Below, piece after piece: positions 33,804 to 43,564 of a DNA stretch of 64,000 bases. Origin of the DNA: Corynebacterium kroppenstedtii (GTDB lineage Bacteria > Actinomycetota > Actinomycetes > Mycobacteriales > Mycobacteriaceae); assembly GCF_016894245.1 (NCBI RefSeq), contig NZ_CP069792.1:1116001-1180000 (forward strand), read 5' to 3'. How positions within the stretch are numbered: the stretch's first letter is position 1; each line of letters begins with the position of its first letter. A model generated the notes under the pieces. The model ran no database searches. It was given only the letters and a program-made list of their open reading frames with translations, and was not told the origin of the DNA. Both the position numbers and the translations under genes were made by a program.

Positions 33804-34937
33804 CTAGTCCTCATCGGATGAGCGCCGCGAAGGCTCCCGATCAGAGTCCGCGTGGTTCGACGCGCGTGAACTCTTAGACTTCTTCTTCGTCGACGTTGAC
33901 GATCGTTGTGACGACTTCGACGTCGACCGCTGAGACGACGAGCTCTCTGGCTCAGGCTCCAGGCTCGTCGAATTCTTCTTACTCGACGGCTTTTCCTTCT
34001 CGGACTCACGAACCTTGTCAATATTCGGCGCCGGTGCGTCCTGTTCACGAGTCGGCTTCGTATCCAACGTCGGCAAATCAGTCAATGCCTCACGGAAAGC
34101 CGTTGATAATCGGGCAATGGTGGTCGGAGTCTGCCCCTGTTTAGGATCCCGAATCGCGTGATTCATCTCAATCTGCATCGCGGAATGCCCCCGCTTCTGC
34201 ATAAAATCGGTCACCGTGTAGGAAGCCTGGGCATTAAATCCCGCATCAATATCCACCTGTCCGTGGAGAGTTTCCGATAAACGCCGGACAATATCGTCGG
34301 TCATAGGCGATGGACGATCACCCGTTCCGACGGAAACAGGCTCTTCGGATGAGGAATCATCCATACCATGCAGCTCGACGACGATGGCGTTGTCTGGGAG
34401 ACCCTTGAGGACGCGCGTGAACTTGTCATCGCGCGTTTTCCAATTATCGTGCCAGTCTGACACTTTCCCCGTTGTGGTGAGCGCAGATACGTTGAGTTTA
34501 TCGGCCACCATCTCAGTGATCCCGCCGGTGTATAAATCAGCAACCTTAGGTTGACCCCTGCGGTGGTGATTCGTCGCGTGCGGGGCCACGAGGATTAGGG
34601 GAGAAGTCTTTGTGCGGTCTACCCACCGAATCGAATCATTGGGCCCGGAGCCGTCATTGTTATGCGCAGAATACTTGGCATTGCGCTCCTTGAACTCTGA
34701 CATTTGCTTCTCGGACTCCGACTCCTTCTCATCATGATGAGAAATCGTGCAGCCCTGTAAGAAGACGACGCCGGACATAGTGATTGCAACCCACGTGCCA
34801 AGCCGTCGCGACCGAGGAAGTGTGTTTTCCCTGGCACGCGATGTGGGTCGTGATTCGTTGGACGGTGTGGCGGTGGTAGCGCGATGGGGTGTGCGCTTCG
34901 AAGAAAGCACTCGTGTTTTACTCCAATACTCGCTCAA
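33804..34937 (-). CDS. N-formylglutamate-amidohydrolase-like lipoprotein with charged tail
   Basis: A 377-residue protein. A basic N-terminal region leads to a hydrophobic stretch ending in the lipobox VVFLQGC, so it is likely a lipoprotein. The middle (about 110-290) resembles N-formylglutamate amidohydrolases: APHATNHHRRGQPKVADLYTGG with metal-binding histidines, IVVELHGMDD and MQIEMNHAIR. From about residue 300 it is a low-complexity Ser/Lys/Glu/Arg tail. It converges on pgsC. An exported hydrolase of glutamyl compounds beside PGA synthase genes suggests processing of poly-gamma-glutamate; this is inference. The start (TTG at 34937) has no good ribosome-binding site; a GTG at 34913 is an alternative. 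Confidence 0.65.
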   Translation of the reverse strand: MSEYWSKTRVLSSKRTPHRATTATPSNESRPTSRARENTLPRSRRLGTWVAITMSGVVFLQGCTISHHDEKESESEKQMSEFKERNAKYSAHNNDGSGPNDSIRWVDRTKTSPLILVAPHATNHHRRGQPKVADLYTGGITEMVADKLNVSALTTTGKVSDWHDNWKTRDDKFTRVLKGLPDNAIVVELHGMDDSSSEEPVSVGTGDRPSPMTDDIVRRLSETLHGQVDIDAGFNAQASYTVTDFMQKRGHSAMQIEMNHAIRDPKQGQTPTTIARLSTAFREALTDLPTLDTKPTREQDAPAPNIDKVRESEKEKPSSKKNSTSLEPEPESSSSQRSTSKSSQRSSTSTKKKSKSSRASNHADSDREPSRRSSDED

Positions 34938-35126
34938 AGGAAGGCTTGTGGCCTTTTTGGATCTCGGGGCCGACCGAAGGGCCTAAAGGTCGTGGGCCTT
35001 GTCGGCCGACCGAATCATATAGATCGCGGTCGCCCGCGTGCATATTGAAAAGTATAACCACACAAAGCTAACCGTGCTTTCGTGAGTTTTTGGTGAGCCT
35101 GGGTTTCGTCGGGATGGTAGACCGAG

Positions 35127-36485
35127 CTAAGCCCTATCCGACGAGCGCGTGAGCGTGACACACCCCACGATGGCGATAATCGAACACACCAGCATGCACA
35201 ACGCCATGGACAGCGACGGGTCAGAGCCGATCCCCACGAGAGGAGACACAATCCCGGCCGCCAGAAACTGCAGAGCACCCATCGCACCAGAGCCCGCACC
35301 CGCGCCGATATCGCGGACGGCCTCAACACCCAAGGCAGTCGCATTACCCAGCAACAGCCCCGTCGCTGACGTCATGACAAAGAGACAAATGAGCGTCGGC
35401 CAGAGCCACGGGCCCAGCAGAGCGTCGATAAGCAAAATTGCGGAGGTCGCGACGTAGAGGATGAGCCCAAAGACCAGTACAGAGCGCACCTCAAACCGTC
35501 CGACGAGTGTGCCATTGAGGGCCGACATTCCCGCGATCGCGAGCGAGTTGATAGCGAAGGTAATCGAGTAGACATGCGTCGGTAATCCAAGTTGGTCTTG
35601 GAGAACAAACGGTGAGGCCGAGATGTAGGAAAAGAACGTGCCGAACCCGACCGCGAAAGCGAAGCAGTAGCCGATGAAAGCCGGGCGGCCGAAACAACGG
35701 AAAATGGTGGGCAAGAGGTTGCGGATGGCGCCCGGAGTGCGACGGTCAGCCGGCAGGCTTTCGGGCACCACGAAGCGGGACACCACGACCATAATCACGT
35801 TAAACGCGGCGAGCACCCAGAAAATGCCACGCCACCCGATGAGAGGAGAAAGAAAACCACCCAGCAGCGGAGCAATCGCCGGCGCGAGCCCCTGGATCGC
35901 CATCAGCGCGGAGAACGCAGACGCCGCAGCCCTGCCATGCGCGACGTCAGGAATGACGGAACGAGCGACGACGACGGTAGTCCCGCCCGCTATACCTTGA
36001 AGCAATCGGAAGGCAATCAGTAAACCGATCGACGGGGTGAGGGCACACCCGGCGGAGAAAACGAAGAACAATAACGAGCCGATCACCAGGGGCCGACGCC
36101 GCCCCACCCCGTCAGAAATAGGACCCGCGAACAACTGGCCCACGGCTAAGCCGATCATGAACGCAGATAGCGTGAGCTGCACCGACGAGGCCGTCGTTGA
36201 CAGATCCTTCGCGATGTCGATAAACGTGGGCAAATACATGTCGGTGCCCAGCGGCCCCGCCGCGGAAAGTAGCGCGAGCGACGTGAGAACCGCAGCGGTG
36301 AGCTGGTTTTTCTTCGGCACCGTGGTGGAAGACGTACCCGTGGCAGAGGATGTAGCGGACGCGGCGTTGGGATCCGCCGAGTGGACGTCGACACGTTCGA
36401 CCTTGCCCACTGACGACGAACGCCCCCGGTCAGGGGACGAGGATGACGGAGGATTCGAGGATGATGAGTTCGGATCAGTGCTCAC
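35127..36485 (-). CDS. MFS drug/metabolite exporter, Bcr/CflA type
   Basis: A 452-residue transporter. After a Ser/Pro-rich N-terminal extension of about 60 residues there are 12 predicted membrane helices. The first helix reads LTSLALLSAAGPLGTDMYLPTF, diagnostic of the Bcr/CflA subfamily, followed by the loop motif GPISDGVGRRRP between helices 2 and 3. Members export drugs or small peptides by proton antiport. Given two siderophore-binding genes in this window, siderophore export is conceivable but unproven. Start is GTG; a later start removing the extension is possible. Confidence 0.85.
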   Translation of the reverse strand: MSTDPNSSSSNPPSSSSPDRGRSSSVGKVERVDVHSADPNAASATSSATGTSSTTVPKKNQLTAAVLTSLALLSAAGPLGTDMYLPTFIDIAKDLSTTASSVQLTLSAFMIGLAVGQLFAGPISDGVGRRRPLVIGSLLFFVFSAGCALTPSIGLLIAFRLLQGIAGGTTVVVARSVIPDVAHGRAAASAFSALMAIQGLAPAIAPLLGGFLSPLIGWRGIFWVLAAFNVIMVVVSRFVVPESLPADRRTPGAIRNLLPTIFRCFGRPAFIGYCFAFAVGFGTFFSYISASPFVLQDQLGLPTHVYSITFAINSLAIAGMSALNGTLVGRFEVRSVLVFGLILYVATSAILLIDALLGPWLWPTLICLFVMTSATGLLLGNATALGVEAVRDIGAGAGSGAMGALQFLAAGIVSPLVGIGSDPSLSMALCMLVCSIIAIVGCVTLTRSSDRA

Positions 36486-36750
36486 TCGATGTACCTACAG
36501 GGTGACCTTTCTGTGTGACAACAATGCACTCCATCGTATTACGTGCTGGTTGCGGGCTTGTGATGTGTCCACGACAGGGCTTCTGTGGCGGGTCCGTTCA
36601 CCCAAAGTTCACACAGTGTTGGTGCGGGCGACACCTGAGTGTCGACACCACGTCGCTATGGTCACACACGATAAATGGAGCTACCAGTGACCTCTACCCG
36701 CGTCATTGGACCAGCGAGCTCTTACCACACGTTTTGAAAGGTACGCCTGG

Positions 36751-38073
36751 ATGCCCCAGCCTGAATTGTTTTCCTCCCGCCCACAATCGGTTCGCTCCCC
36801 GCAGAAACCCCCACGCGACCGCGGAATAACCGCGCGACGATTCTCACGTGTCGCCGTCGCCTCGCTTGTTCTCGGAGCCACCGTCTCCACCGGTGGAATT
36901 ACGCCGTCGAACACAGTTCCCCAGGCCGCAGCCGCCACGGACATCACCGCCACCATCCCGTACCTTCACCCACCTGTTCAGCACGAGGGAGCCCCCACAC
37001 CCCAGGCATTCCCACCCGAGGAATACAACTGGTACCTCTCTGACCTCAGCTCTCACCCCTTCGGTATCTACGCGGATGTCATCGGTTCGTACCCGGACCT
37101 CAAAGCCCACCATCCCGAGGTTCAAGACACGAACCTTGCGACGCTCACCCGCATTAATCACGACGCCGCGACGAATCCGACCGCGATCTCGCGGGCACAA
37201 AACGATGCACGCGCCGACAAAGAGGGCGTCCTCCAGCTGTTCTCCGATGCATTCGGTGGCCGGTTAGGCGAAGAATTCCGCCAGGCTCTCAACGAGAATC
37301 GCCTCCCCAAGACAGTAATGCTCTTCGGCGGAATTACCGCGCGGGCGGGTGGCCTCGCGAGCAGCACCATCGTCGAAAAGATCGGATTTAACGAGACCCG
37401 CCCTTATGACGAGCACCCGGACCAGATCAACAAGTACGAAGTCCCCGGTGAAGACCTGTATGGGCATTCCAAAGCATTCCCGTCCGGTCACACGAACCAA
37501 GCAACATGGACGACGACGCTGCTGGCGGCCATGCTTCCCGAACTCTCAGATCAGCTACTCGCCCGCGGATCAGAAGCCGGGTACAACCGCGTGGTCCTCG
37601 GTGTTCACTATCCCCTCGATGTGATGGGTGGCCGGATGACAGGGTTGGCCGCGGCGGCGGACCGATGGAATGACCCACGCATGAGGAATAACCTCATGGC
37701 GGCAGCGCAGGAAATCCGCGCTGAACTGGAGTGGCGATGCGGCGACACCTTGGCCAATTGTGTGGCTGCCGACAGTAAATACGACGACAACGCGCTCGAC
37801 AACTACGCCTACCGGATGAATTACGACTTCGCACCGGTCAGCGACCCTAATGCTGCCATGATCGTGCCCCAGGCTGCTCCCGACCTCTTGGCCAACGCCT
37901 TCCCCAACCTTACCTATGAGCAGCGCGCCCAAGTGATCCAACAAACCGCTGGTCCTGCGGGAATGCCGTTGGATGACCAATCGCCACGCGGATCCTGGGA
38001 GCGAATCAACCTTGCGGCGGCCATGAAAGCCGACGTGACCGTCAAAGACGACGGCAGCGTTCATGTGAATTAA
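36751..38073 (+). CDS. Exported PAP2-family acid phosphatase
   Basis: A 440-residue protein with the three PAP2 motifs: KIGFNETRP, AFPSGHTN and NRVVLGVHYPLDV, supplying the Lys/Arg, the His and the Arg-His-Asp of the active site. The N terminus has basic residues (RRFSRVAV) and a hydrophobic core ending QAAAATD, so it is exported. It resembles class A bacterial acid phosphatases, which hydrolyse phosphomonoesters outside the membrane. GAAAGG stands 9 bases before the ATG at 36751; an earlier start at 36706 is less likely. The PhoD phosphatase gene follows about 100 bases later, suggesting a joint role in phosphate scavenging. Confidence 0.85.
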   Translation: MPQPELFSSRPQSVRSPQKPPRDRGITARRFSRVAVASLVLGATVSTGGITPSNTVPQAAAATDITATIPYLHPPVQHEGAPTPQAFPPEEYNWYLSDLSSHPFGIYADVIGSYPDLKAHHPEVQDTNLATLTRINHDAATNPTAISRAQNDARADKEGVLQLFSDAFGGRLGEEFRQALNENRLPKTVMLFGGITARAGGLASSTIVEKIGFNETRPYDEHPDQINKYEVPGEDLYGHSKAFPSGHTNQATWTTTLLAAMLPELSDQLLARGSEAGYNRVVLGVHYPLDVMGGRMTGLAAAADRWNDPRMRNNLMAAAQEIRAELEWRCGDTLANCVAADSKYDDNALDNYAYRMNYDFAPVSDPNAAMIVPQAAPDLLANAFPNLTYEQRAQVIQQTAGPAGMPLDDQSPRGSWERINLAAAMKADVTVKDDGSVHVN

Positions 38074-38177
38074 GTCTGCGTGCCCCTGGTTGCCCAGTGA
38101 GGATGACCACCTCATGAAACGGCCGAAGAACACAACGGCCGAAGAACAGAAAAAGCACGGTAGAGGAGAGGACTGTT

Positions 38178-40031
38178 ATGACGAACAAGGAACGTAAGAA
38201 CACACAGCGACAAGTAACCACGTCGTCCGAATCGACGAAGCCGGAGGGCCCTTATCGTGAAGCCGAACGGCCCGCTGGCCGGCACTCGTACACGCGCCGC
38301 AGTTTCTTGCGATCGTCGTTAGCAGCGGGCGGAACCATCGCTGCTGGTAGTGCCCTCGCCGGACGGTACCCTCGTGCCTACGCAGGTGACGCGCCGGGAC
38401 CAAATACCGCCCCGCAGGAAGAATCCGTCGACACTGATCTCTTCCGCCACTCCGTCGCGTCGGGAGATCCACAACCGGACAGCGTCATCATCTGGACACG
38501 TGTGACCCCCTCGCCTGAGGCCACACCGGGATCGGAAAAAGGTGCCGACACCCGGGTCAGCTGGGAGGTATCTACGTCGCCAGATTTTACAAAAATCGTT
38601 CGAAGTGGCTACGAAACCTCTTCGGCAAGGAAAGATCACACGATCAAAGTCGATGTCAAAGACCTGCAGCCCGACACCCAATACTTTTATCGTTTTGCTG
38701 TTGAGCGCGACGGCAGGCCGCACTTTTCCCGCGTCGGCCGGACCCGAACCGCACTCGGTAGAGGTGGGGAGCGAACTGTTCATTTCGGTGTGGTCTCATG
38801 CAGTAATTACGAAGCCGGATACTTTCGGTCCTACCGCGACATCGCTGGACGTGACGACCTCGAATTCGTTCTGCACCTGGGTGACTACACCTACGAATAT
38901 GAAACAGGCGGGTACAACGGTGCCTACGATTCGCAAGTTCGCGTCGTGCAACCGCCGGAGCGCACCACAACCTTGCAGGATTATCGCATCCGCCAGGGCT
39001 GTTACCACGAAGACCCTGACCTGGCCGATTGCCATGCAGCCAAGCCCTTCATCTGCATTTGGGATGATCACGAATTTGCCGACAACAACTGGCGTGAGGG
39101 GGCCGCGGGAAACTCAGCTGAACCCGATGACAACTATCAAGCCATTAAAGCCGCCGCGATGCAGGCCTATTTTGAATGGCTACCAGTGCGAGTGAGCGCG
39201 GGGAACCAAGGCTCACATCTGTACCGGAAGCTGCAATACGGAAACCTGATGGAATTCATCATCCCGGATTTGCGCACGTACCGCGATTATGAATTGGTTT
39301 ATACCAATAAAAAGATGTTCCTTAAGACGGATCCGGATTTCATCCGCGCCGCCGGCAAGGATGATCGCTCCATGATGGGGCAGACCCAGTTTGAGTGGTT
39401 CGGGAACGTACTGTCCAGTTCTCCGACCACGTGGCAGATAGTTGCCAATGAAGTGATGTTCGCGCCCATGACTCTTCCCGACGGCCTTGACCAGCGCACC
39501 CATGATTGGTTAGTCACACAAATTGGGCTGCCGGACCAGGGTATCCCCCTCAACACTGACCAGTGGGATGGCTACATGGCCGAACGGCAAAAGATTATTG
39601 ACCTCATCGCCGACACTAAGAAAAACGTTGTGTTCCTGACTGGCGATATTCATTCTTCATGGGCCAACGACATTCCGCGAGACATTCAAAAGTATCGTAC
39701 CGGAGCATCTAAGGACGTTGTCGCCACGGAGTTTGTGACGCCATCCATCACAGCCAACGGGCTCTTTGAGACCGTTGCGAAATCGCGAGCATTGGACCAG
39801 CCAGCGCGGCAGGTCTCTACCACAACCGCCGACGTATTACGTCAGACCAACGCATGGTTCAAGTGGATAGATTTTATTCATCACGGATATATGGCAGTTA
39901 GCGTGTCTCCCGACGCTGTGGCGTGCGAGTGGTGGCACGTCGATAATGTTCTCTCGCCGCAAACTCCGTTTATGTCTGCTCGAAAATGTACGGCATTTAA
40001 AGGTAAGCCCGGCGTACATACTGACGCCTAG
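38178..40031 (+). CDS. phoD: PhoD-like alkaline phosphatase (Tat-exported)
   Basis: A 617-residue phosphodiesterase/alkaline phosphatase. The twin-arginine signal RRSFLRSSLAAGG begins near residue 37. The N-terminal domain (SGDPQPDSVIIWTRV) and the catalytic domain with CSNYEAGYFRSYR, LHLGDYTYEY, WDDHEFADNNW and GDIHSSW match PhoD, which binds Fe3+ and Ca2+ in the active site. It releases phosphate from organic esters outside the cell. AGAGGAG precedes the ATG. It follows the PAP2 phosphatase gene. The iron cofactor gives a loose link to the adjacent iron-uptake gene. Confidence 0.93.
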   Translation: MTNKERKNTQRQVTTSSESTKPEGPYREAERPAGRHSYTRRSFLRSSLAAGGTIAAGSALAGRYPRAYAGDAPGPNTAPQEESVDTDLFRHSVASGDPQPDSVIIWTRVTPSPEATPGSEKGADTRVSWEVSTSPDFTKIVRSGYETSSARKDHTIKVDVKDLQPDTQYFYRFAVERDGRPHFSRVGRTRTALGRGGERTVHFGVVSCSNYEAGYFRSYRDIAGRDDLEFVLHLGDYTYEYETGGYNGAYDSQVRVVQPPERTTTLQDYRIRQGCYHEDPDLADCHAAKPFICIWDDHEFADNNWREGAAGNSAEPDDNYQAIKAAAMQAYFEWLPVRVSAGNQGSHLYRKLQYGNLMEFIIPDLRTYRDYELVYTNKKMFLKTDPDFIRAAGKDDRSMMGQTQFEWFGNVLSSSPTTWQIVANEVMFAPMTLPDGLDQRTHDWLVTQIGLPDQGIPLNTDQWDGYMAERQKIIDLIADTKKNVVFLTGDIHSSWANDIPRDIQKYRTGASKDVVATEFVTPSITANGLFETVAKSRALDQPARQVSTTTADVLRQTNAWFKWIDFIHHGYMAVSVSPDAVACEWWHVDNVLSPQTPFMSARKCTAFKGKPGVHTDA

Positions 40032-40086
40032 GTTATGAAATAACGAGTGTGTGTAACCACAGGCCGATATCCCTAGACTCCCACTG

Positions 40087-40105
40087 TAAGGCTTAGCTAA
40101 AGTGA
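40087..40105. promoter_or_regulatory. Weak DtxR-like sequence upstream of a siderophore-binding gene
   Basis: TAAGGCTTAGCTAAAGTGA matches 11 of 19 consensus positions by my count. It is about 100 bases before the gene at 40208. Weak on its own; the target's function supports it. Confidence 0.25.
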
Positions 40106-40207
40106 TATGTGTTCCGTGACCGAGACCTACGTATGCGGTCAACATATCGCGTGAATGAGGCCCACGTGGGATTTCGATCGCCTCATCCCACAGTGAAAGG
40201 GGTATTC

Positions 40208-41161
40208 GTGCCAACCAGTCGTCGTAACTTTTTGAAATCTTCCCTCGCTATTGCTGCATTGGCCACCACAGCCGGCGTCGTCAGTGCATGTAGCAACGAC
40301 GATGATGATAAGAGTAGCGATAATTCAAACGACAACGACCGCATCGCCGCTATCGGATGGGGGGATTACTGCACGCTCCTAGCGATGAACATCACGCCGA
40401 CCTTCATCTTGACCCCTATGGGGATGGATGAGAAGAAAGACAATGGTGTTGGCCCCTGGGCAAGCGACAAAGTCCAGGGGAAAGATATCACTATCATGGC
40501 GGCGACTTCCCAGGAAATTGGCAACGACGTATTGGAAAAAATTGCCGCCGCAAAGCCGTCGAAAATTATCGCCGTTAATTCCGGGCTGAAAGATGATGAA
40601 AAGAAGCGGCTCAACGATATTGCGCCGACGACTGTTCATTCCGATCAGTACGCTGACTACCAGGTGCCGTGGGATGCTCAAGTCAAAGAAATCGCCAAGG
40701 CCGTAGGAAAGAAATCCGACGGCGACAAGCTCGTCAGCGACACGAAGAAAAAATTTGACGATTTCTCATCGTCACACCCGGATCTAAAAGGTAAGAAAGC
40801 CGCCACAGTTATTGCCATGCAAGGTCAATTTGCTGTGTATATCAGTGGCGATGGACGCGGACAGTTTATTAAGGACCTGGGATTCGTCATTCCGGACGAA
40901 CTTAATAAGGGAGATAACGGCCAGTTCTATAAATATCTCTCGGCCGAAAACCTCTCACAGCTCGACGAACTCGACTACCTCTTCCTGCTTGATTACGCCG
41001 GGAGCAATGAGGAAGCGAAGAAAAACCCACTGTTCCAGAACGTTAAAGCTGTTAAAGAAGGGAAAATGCGGGAGATTTCTCAGGACACCGCAACGGCCAT
41101 GAGCCTTCCCAACCCGCTGACCATTCCGTGGGCGATTAAGCAGTTTGACAAGGCTATTTAG
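40208..41161 (+). CDS. Tat-type ferric-siderophore-binding lipoprotein
   Basis: A 317-residue substrate-binding lipoprotein with both a twin-arginine motif (RRNFLK) and a lipobox (VVSAC), followed by an Asp/Ser linker. The fold resembles class III binding proteins: IAAIGWGDYCTLLAMNITP, EKIAAAKPSKIIAVNSG, and the C-terminal NPLTIPWAIKQFDKAI. Compared with the first binding protein (19750-20808) the sequence is only distantly similar, so it may handle another ferric chelate. The GTG at 40208 has GAAAGGGG 5 bases upstream; the longer frame from 40109 would hide the signal peptide. No ABC permease or ATPase follows. Confidence 0.85.
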   Translation: MPTSRRNFLKSSLAIAALATTAGVVSACSNDDDDKSSDNSNDNDRIAAIGWGDYCTLLAMNITPTFILTPMGMDEKKDNGVGPWASDKVQGKDITIMAATSQEIGNDVLEKIAAAKPSKIIAVNSGLKDDEKKRLNDIAPTTVHSDQYADYQVPWDAQVKEIAKAVGKKSDGDKLVSDTKKKFDDFSSSHPDLKGKKAATVIAMQGQFAVYISGDGRGQFIKDLGFVIPDELNKGDNGQFYKYLSAENLSQLDELDYLFLLDYAGSNEEAKKNPLFQNVKAVKEGKMREISQDTATAMSLPNPLTIPWAIKQFDKAI

Positions 41162-41179
41162 CGGAGAAGTGGGGCCGAG

Positions 41180-41608
41180 CTACTTTTCGAAGGGAAGTTT
41201 CTCGGCTCTCCCCGAGTGTCCTTGGTACCCCTCGTGATCACCAGTGTGCAGTGTGAGCTGCATGATCGCCCCATTCTTCGATGTCACATGGTGAACGACA
41301 AAAGCTGGAACATAGTGCACCATCCCCGGCGTCAACGTGGTCGTTGTGAACTCCTTATCATCGACGTCTGACGGATCGGAAGCTTTCCTAGCGACAGCGA
41401 ATTCGACTTCGCCGTCGATCACCTGAACGGAGATCGGATGTGGGGCATGATGCGAATCAAGCCGCTGACCTGGAGCAAAGTGGAATGCGACGATAGTCGC
41501 CCCGTCTGCTGTGGCTAAGCGCTGCGCGGCGGGGAAATCGCCCTCCTTGGCGGCCGGGGCCTCGTCAATAATATTGAGAACAAATGGAGCATGCGGTGCG
41601 AAGGGCAT
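41180..41608 (-). CDS. Cupin-domain protein
   Basis: A 142-residue single-domain cupin. Metal-binding positions are visible in HFAPGQRLDSHHAPHPISVQVIDGE and in the second motif PGMVHYVPAFVVHH. The function is unknown; small cupins act as metal-dependent enzymes or binding proteins. It is convergent with the siderophore-binding gene, 18 bases between stops. Confidence 0.8.
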   Translation of the reverse strand: MPFAPHAPFVLNIIDEAPAAKEGDFPAAQRLATADGATIVAFHFAPGQRLDSHHAPHPISVQVIDGEVEFAVARKASDPSDVDDKEFTTTTLTPGMVHYVPAFVVHHVTSKNGAIMQLTLHTGDHEGYQGHSGRAEKLPFEK

Positions 41609-42173
41609 GGCGTGGCTCTTCCTTCTATATCGGGCTATATCGGATTGCGATATCTGATGGATGATCTGGTGACCTCATCGTAACCCCGAGCGTGCGCGGG
41701 GTGTAGCCCCCTTTGGGGTGCATAAGTACAGCGCGTTGCGCGGAAAGATTCATCGCATTCACCGGCGTCGGCAAGCGATTTTGAAAGAAATACCCTGGTT
41801 GTTAGACTGCTTGAGTCTTTGTACATCTACTTTGTTGTAGGCCCACCCGCCTCACAGCGTCCCTCGAAGACAAGCAGCGAGCCGATCAGTTACTGAGCTG
41901 GTACGGCGCCCCTGAGTGGTTCACCTGAACCCTCGGCAATAATCCTGTCACTCTGGCTAACTGGAGAAGGATAAAACCCCAGCTAGATGGATTAGTTGCG
42001 TGCGCGGAATCGTGTAGCACCTAATGCGCAGACAGCGATAGTGACATTGCCGGGGGATTTTCTGCGGTCATAGTCATTATGGTCAGCACCGGGAACCCAT
42101 CAGTCGCTTGCCCGAAACGGGGATAACGCGTGGTGGAAGGGAACCGCAGCGAGAAAGGCACTAGGTCACATCC
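41609..42173. other. Leader region of the rpsH operon, no gene seen
   Basis: About 560 bases without a supported gene or tRNA. It contains a short direct repeat CTATATCGGG near 41626 and should hold the rpsH operon promoter. Confidence 0.5.
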
Positions 42174-42572
42174 ATGACCATGACAGATCCTATCGCCGAC
42201 ATGCTGTCGCGCGTGCGCAACGCAAGTAATGCGTACCACGACACTGTCTCGATGCCTTCGTCAAACCTCAAGGTCCACATCGCAGAGATCTTGAAGCAAG
42301 AAGGCTACATTGCTGACTTCACCGTTGAGGACGCCAAAGTCGGTAAGACCCTGACCATCGAGCTGAAGTACGGCTCCACCCGCCAGCGTTCGCTGTCCGG
42401 TGTGCGCCGCGTGTCCAGCCCTGGTCTGCGCGTCTATGCAAAGTCCACCAACCTGCCTCAGGTCCTGGGTGGCCTGGGCGTGGCTATCATTTCCACGTCC
42501 CAGGGTCTGCTCACTGACCGTCAGGCTTCTGAGAAGGGCGTAGGCGGAGAAGTTCTCGCCTACGTCTGGTAG
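42174..42572 (+). CDS. rpsH: Ribosomal protein uS8
   Basis: A 132-residue uS8, starting [17 protein letters not shown] and ending [12 protein letters not shown]. It binds the central domain of 16S rRNA, and in enterobacteria it is the translational repressor of its operon. First gene of the second half of the split spc operon; rplF follows after 17 bases. A nearby second ATG (42180) is an alternative start. Confidence 0.98.
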   Translation: MTMTDPIADMLSRVRNASNAYHDTVSMPSSNLKVHIAEILKQEGYIADFTVEDAKVGKTLTIELKYGSTRQRSLSGVRRVSSPGLRVYAKSTNLPQVLGGLGVAIISTSQGLLTDRQASEKGVGGEVLAYVW

Positions 42573-42589
42573 GGGAGGAGTGAACACAC

Positions 42590-43126
42590 ATGTCGCGTAT
42601 TGGTAACTCACCAGTGGCGGTTCCATCCAACGTCACCGTCACCATCAATGGGCAGAACGTTGAGGTCAAGGGTCCGAAGGGCACCCTGGCTATCGACGTT
42701 CCGGAGCCCATCTCCATTGCTCAGGAAGGCGACGAAATCGTCGTCTCCCGCCCCGACGATCACCGCAAGAGCCGCTCTCTGCACGGCTTGTCGCGCTCGC
42801 TGATCAACAACATGGTTGTCGGCGTGACTGAGGGCTACACCATCAAGATGGAAATCTTTGGTGTTGGCTACCGTGTGCTGGCTAAGGGCAGCGACTTGGA
42901 GTTCTCCCTCGGCTACAGCCACCCGATCCTGATTAAGGCACCGGAAGGCATCACCTTCGCCGTGGACGGACAGACCAAGTTCTCTATCAGTGGTATCGAC
43001 AAACAGCAGGTGGGGCAGCTCGCCGCGAATATCCGTCGTCTGCGCAAGGACGACCCCTACAAGGGCAAGGGTATCCGCTACGAAGGTGAGCAGATCCGCC
43101 GCAAGGTCGGAAAGACGGGTAAGTAA
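42590..43126 (+). CDS. rplF: Ribosomal protein uL6
   Basis: A 178-residue uL6 with two similar alpha/beta domains: [17 protein letters not shown] at the start, [10 protein letters not shown], and the C-terminal [21 protein letters not shown]. It is near the factor-binding site of the large subunit. GGGAGG stands upstream of the ATG. Its stop TAA overlaps the ATG of rplR as TAATG, indicating coupling. Confidence 0.98.
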   Translation: MSRIGNSPVAVPSNVTVTINGQNVEVKGPKGTLAIDVPEPISIAQEGDEIVVSRPDDHRKSRSLHGLSRSLINNMVVGVTEGYTIKMEIFGVGYRVLAKGSDLEFSLGYSHPILIKAPEGITFAVDGQTKFSISGIDKQQVGQLAANIRRLRKDDPYKGKGIRYEGEQIRRKVGKTGK

Positions 43127-43521
43127 TGAGCAACGACAACAAGCGTCTCCCTATCGGTAAAGACATTGCCACTCGCCGTCGCGTGGCTCGTAAGGCTCGC
43201 CACTTCCGCATTCGCAAGAACCTCCGTGGCACCGCTGAGACCCCGCGCCTCGTCGTGCACCGGACCTCACGGCACATGCACGTCCAGGTTATCGACGACA
43301 CCATTGGCCACACCCTGGCCGCTGCGTCGTCCATCGAGCCTGAAGTCCGCGCCATGGAAGGCGACAAGAAAGCTCGTGGTGCAAAGGTTGGCGAGTTGAT
43401 CGCCGAGCGCGCCAAGGCGAAGGGCATTGAGACTGTCAAGTTTGACCGCGGTGGCTACAAGTACCACGGTCGCGTCGCCGCACTGGCCGACGCCGCACGT
43501 GAAGGTGGTCTGAAATTCTAA
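43126..43521 (+). CDS. rplR: Ribosomal protein uL18
   Basis: A 131-residue uL18, which binds 5S rRNA with uL5. Conserved parts are [37 protein letters not shown] and [24 protein letters not shown]. Its ATG overlaps the rplF stop. Confidence 0.98.
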   Translation: MSNDNKRLPIGKDIATRRRVARKARHFRIRKNLRGTAETPRLVVHRTSRHMHVQVIDDTIGHTLAAASSIEPEVRAMEGDKKARGAKVGELIAERAKAKGIETVKFDRGGYKYHGRVAALADAAREGGLKF

Positions 43522-43564
43522 TGGCCACGCATAGCACCGCACTCAACAACGGAAGGATCGCGTA

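Noticed and set aside
40028-40046. Second DtxR-like sequence starting CTAGGTTA
   Set aside because: Only about 9 of 19 positions match, with no symmetric second half.
41609-42173. tRNA gene in the rpsH leader
   Set aside because: I could not fold any cloverleaf with a T-loop GTTCRA-type sequence in the right place.
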